Of a stretch of 5,533 nucleotides of DNA, positions 5,479 to 5,533 are shown piece after piece. The DNA is from a bacterium (GTDB taxonomy: Bacteria > Verrucomicrobiota > Verrucomicrobiia > Limisphaerales > UBA11358), in assembly GCA_021781185.1 (NCBI GenBank), contig JAJXXI010000741.1, positions 1-5,533 on the forward strand, in the 5' to 3' direction. Below the pieces are notes generated by a model. The model was not told the origin of the DNA. It ran no database searches and saw only the letters and a list, made by a program, of their open reading frames with translations. Every line of letters begins with the position of its first letter. Within the stretch, counting starts at the first letter, position 1. The position numbers and the translations under genes are program-made.

Positions 5479-5533
5479 AGATTTTCAAATCCATCAAGTG
5501 GCGGTTGCAACTCTGGTATGGCCTGATTCTGGT
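5475..5533 (+). CDS. Sensor histidine kinase, N-terminal fragment
   Basis: ATG at 5475 overlaps the regulator TGA as ATGA. Only 19 codons are present (MKIFKSIKWRLQLWYGLIL) before the window ends. A short basic lead with WRLQLWYG running into a hydrophobic segment is typical of the first transmembrane helix of HAMP-containing kinases partnered with OmpR-type regulators. The identification rests on this motif plus position; no catalytic domain is visible. Confidence 0.85.
   Translation, partial: MKIFKSIKWRLQLWYGLIL

Noticed and set aside
1..5533. tRNA, rRNA, CRISPR arrays, riboswitches, insertion sequences
   Set aside because: By eye no cloverleaf, regularly spaced repeat, transposase or known aptamer signature was seen in the intergenic regions.

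Overview
The window looks like chromosomal DNA of a verrucomicrobial bacterium (Pedosphaera/Limisphaera-type lineage). This is an inference from fairly high G+C coding DNA, A/T-rich leaders without clear Shine-Dalgarno sequences, a glycine/proline-rich Spy-like exported protein and the flavour of the proteins. No rRNA or marker gene confirms it.

Left part (1-1598, minus strand): a two-gene unit in which an unrecognised 165-residue protein is followed by the replicative helicase gene dnaB, whose 3' end lies outside the window. The two genes overlap by four bases (ATGA). Centre-left (1599-3018, plus strand): an A/T-rich divergent intergenic region, then a complete 12-TM-type MFS drug/H+ antiporter. 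A strong 13-bp hairpin (3023-3068) separates it from the convergent genes to its right.

Centre-right (3095-4127, minus strand): a secreted Spy/CpxP-like protein with two LTxxQ motifs, preceded by a receiver-only response regulator and possibly by a 39-codon ORF that overlaps the receiver start by ATGA. From 4128 to 4803 there is no convincing intact gene: a decayed fragment resembling the C-terminus of a di-haem cytochrome c peroxidase, then unassigned DNA. Right part (4828-5533, plus strand): an OmpR-family response regulator with a 4-base overlap into a sensor histidine kinase cut by the window end.

The most informative observation is a 38-bp element present twice in opposite orientation: upstream of the OmpR-family gene (4753-4790, plus) and upstream of the small ORF/receiver/Spy-like genes (4130-4167, minus). 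The copies match at 28 of 38 positions. Each holds an 11-bp-period direct repeat CTTCAY-N5-CTTAAG, the layout of OmpR/PmrA-family binding sites. The simplest model is that the kinase-regulator pair controls itself and the oppositely oriented receiver and Spy-like genes, an arrangement analogous to the CpxRA-CpxP envelope-stress circuit with an extra stand-alone receiver.
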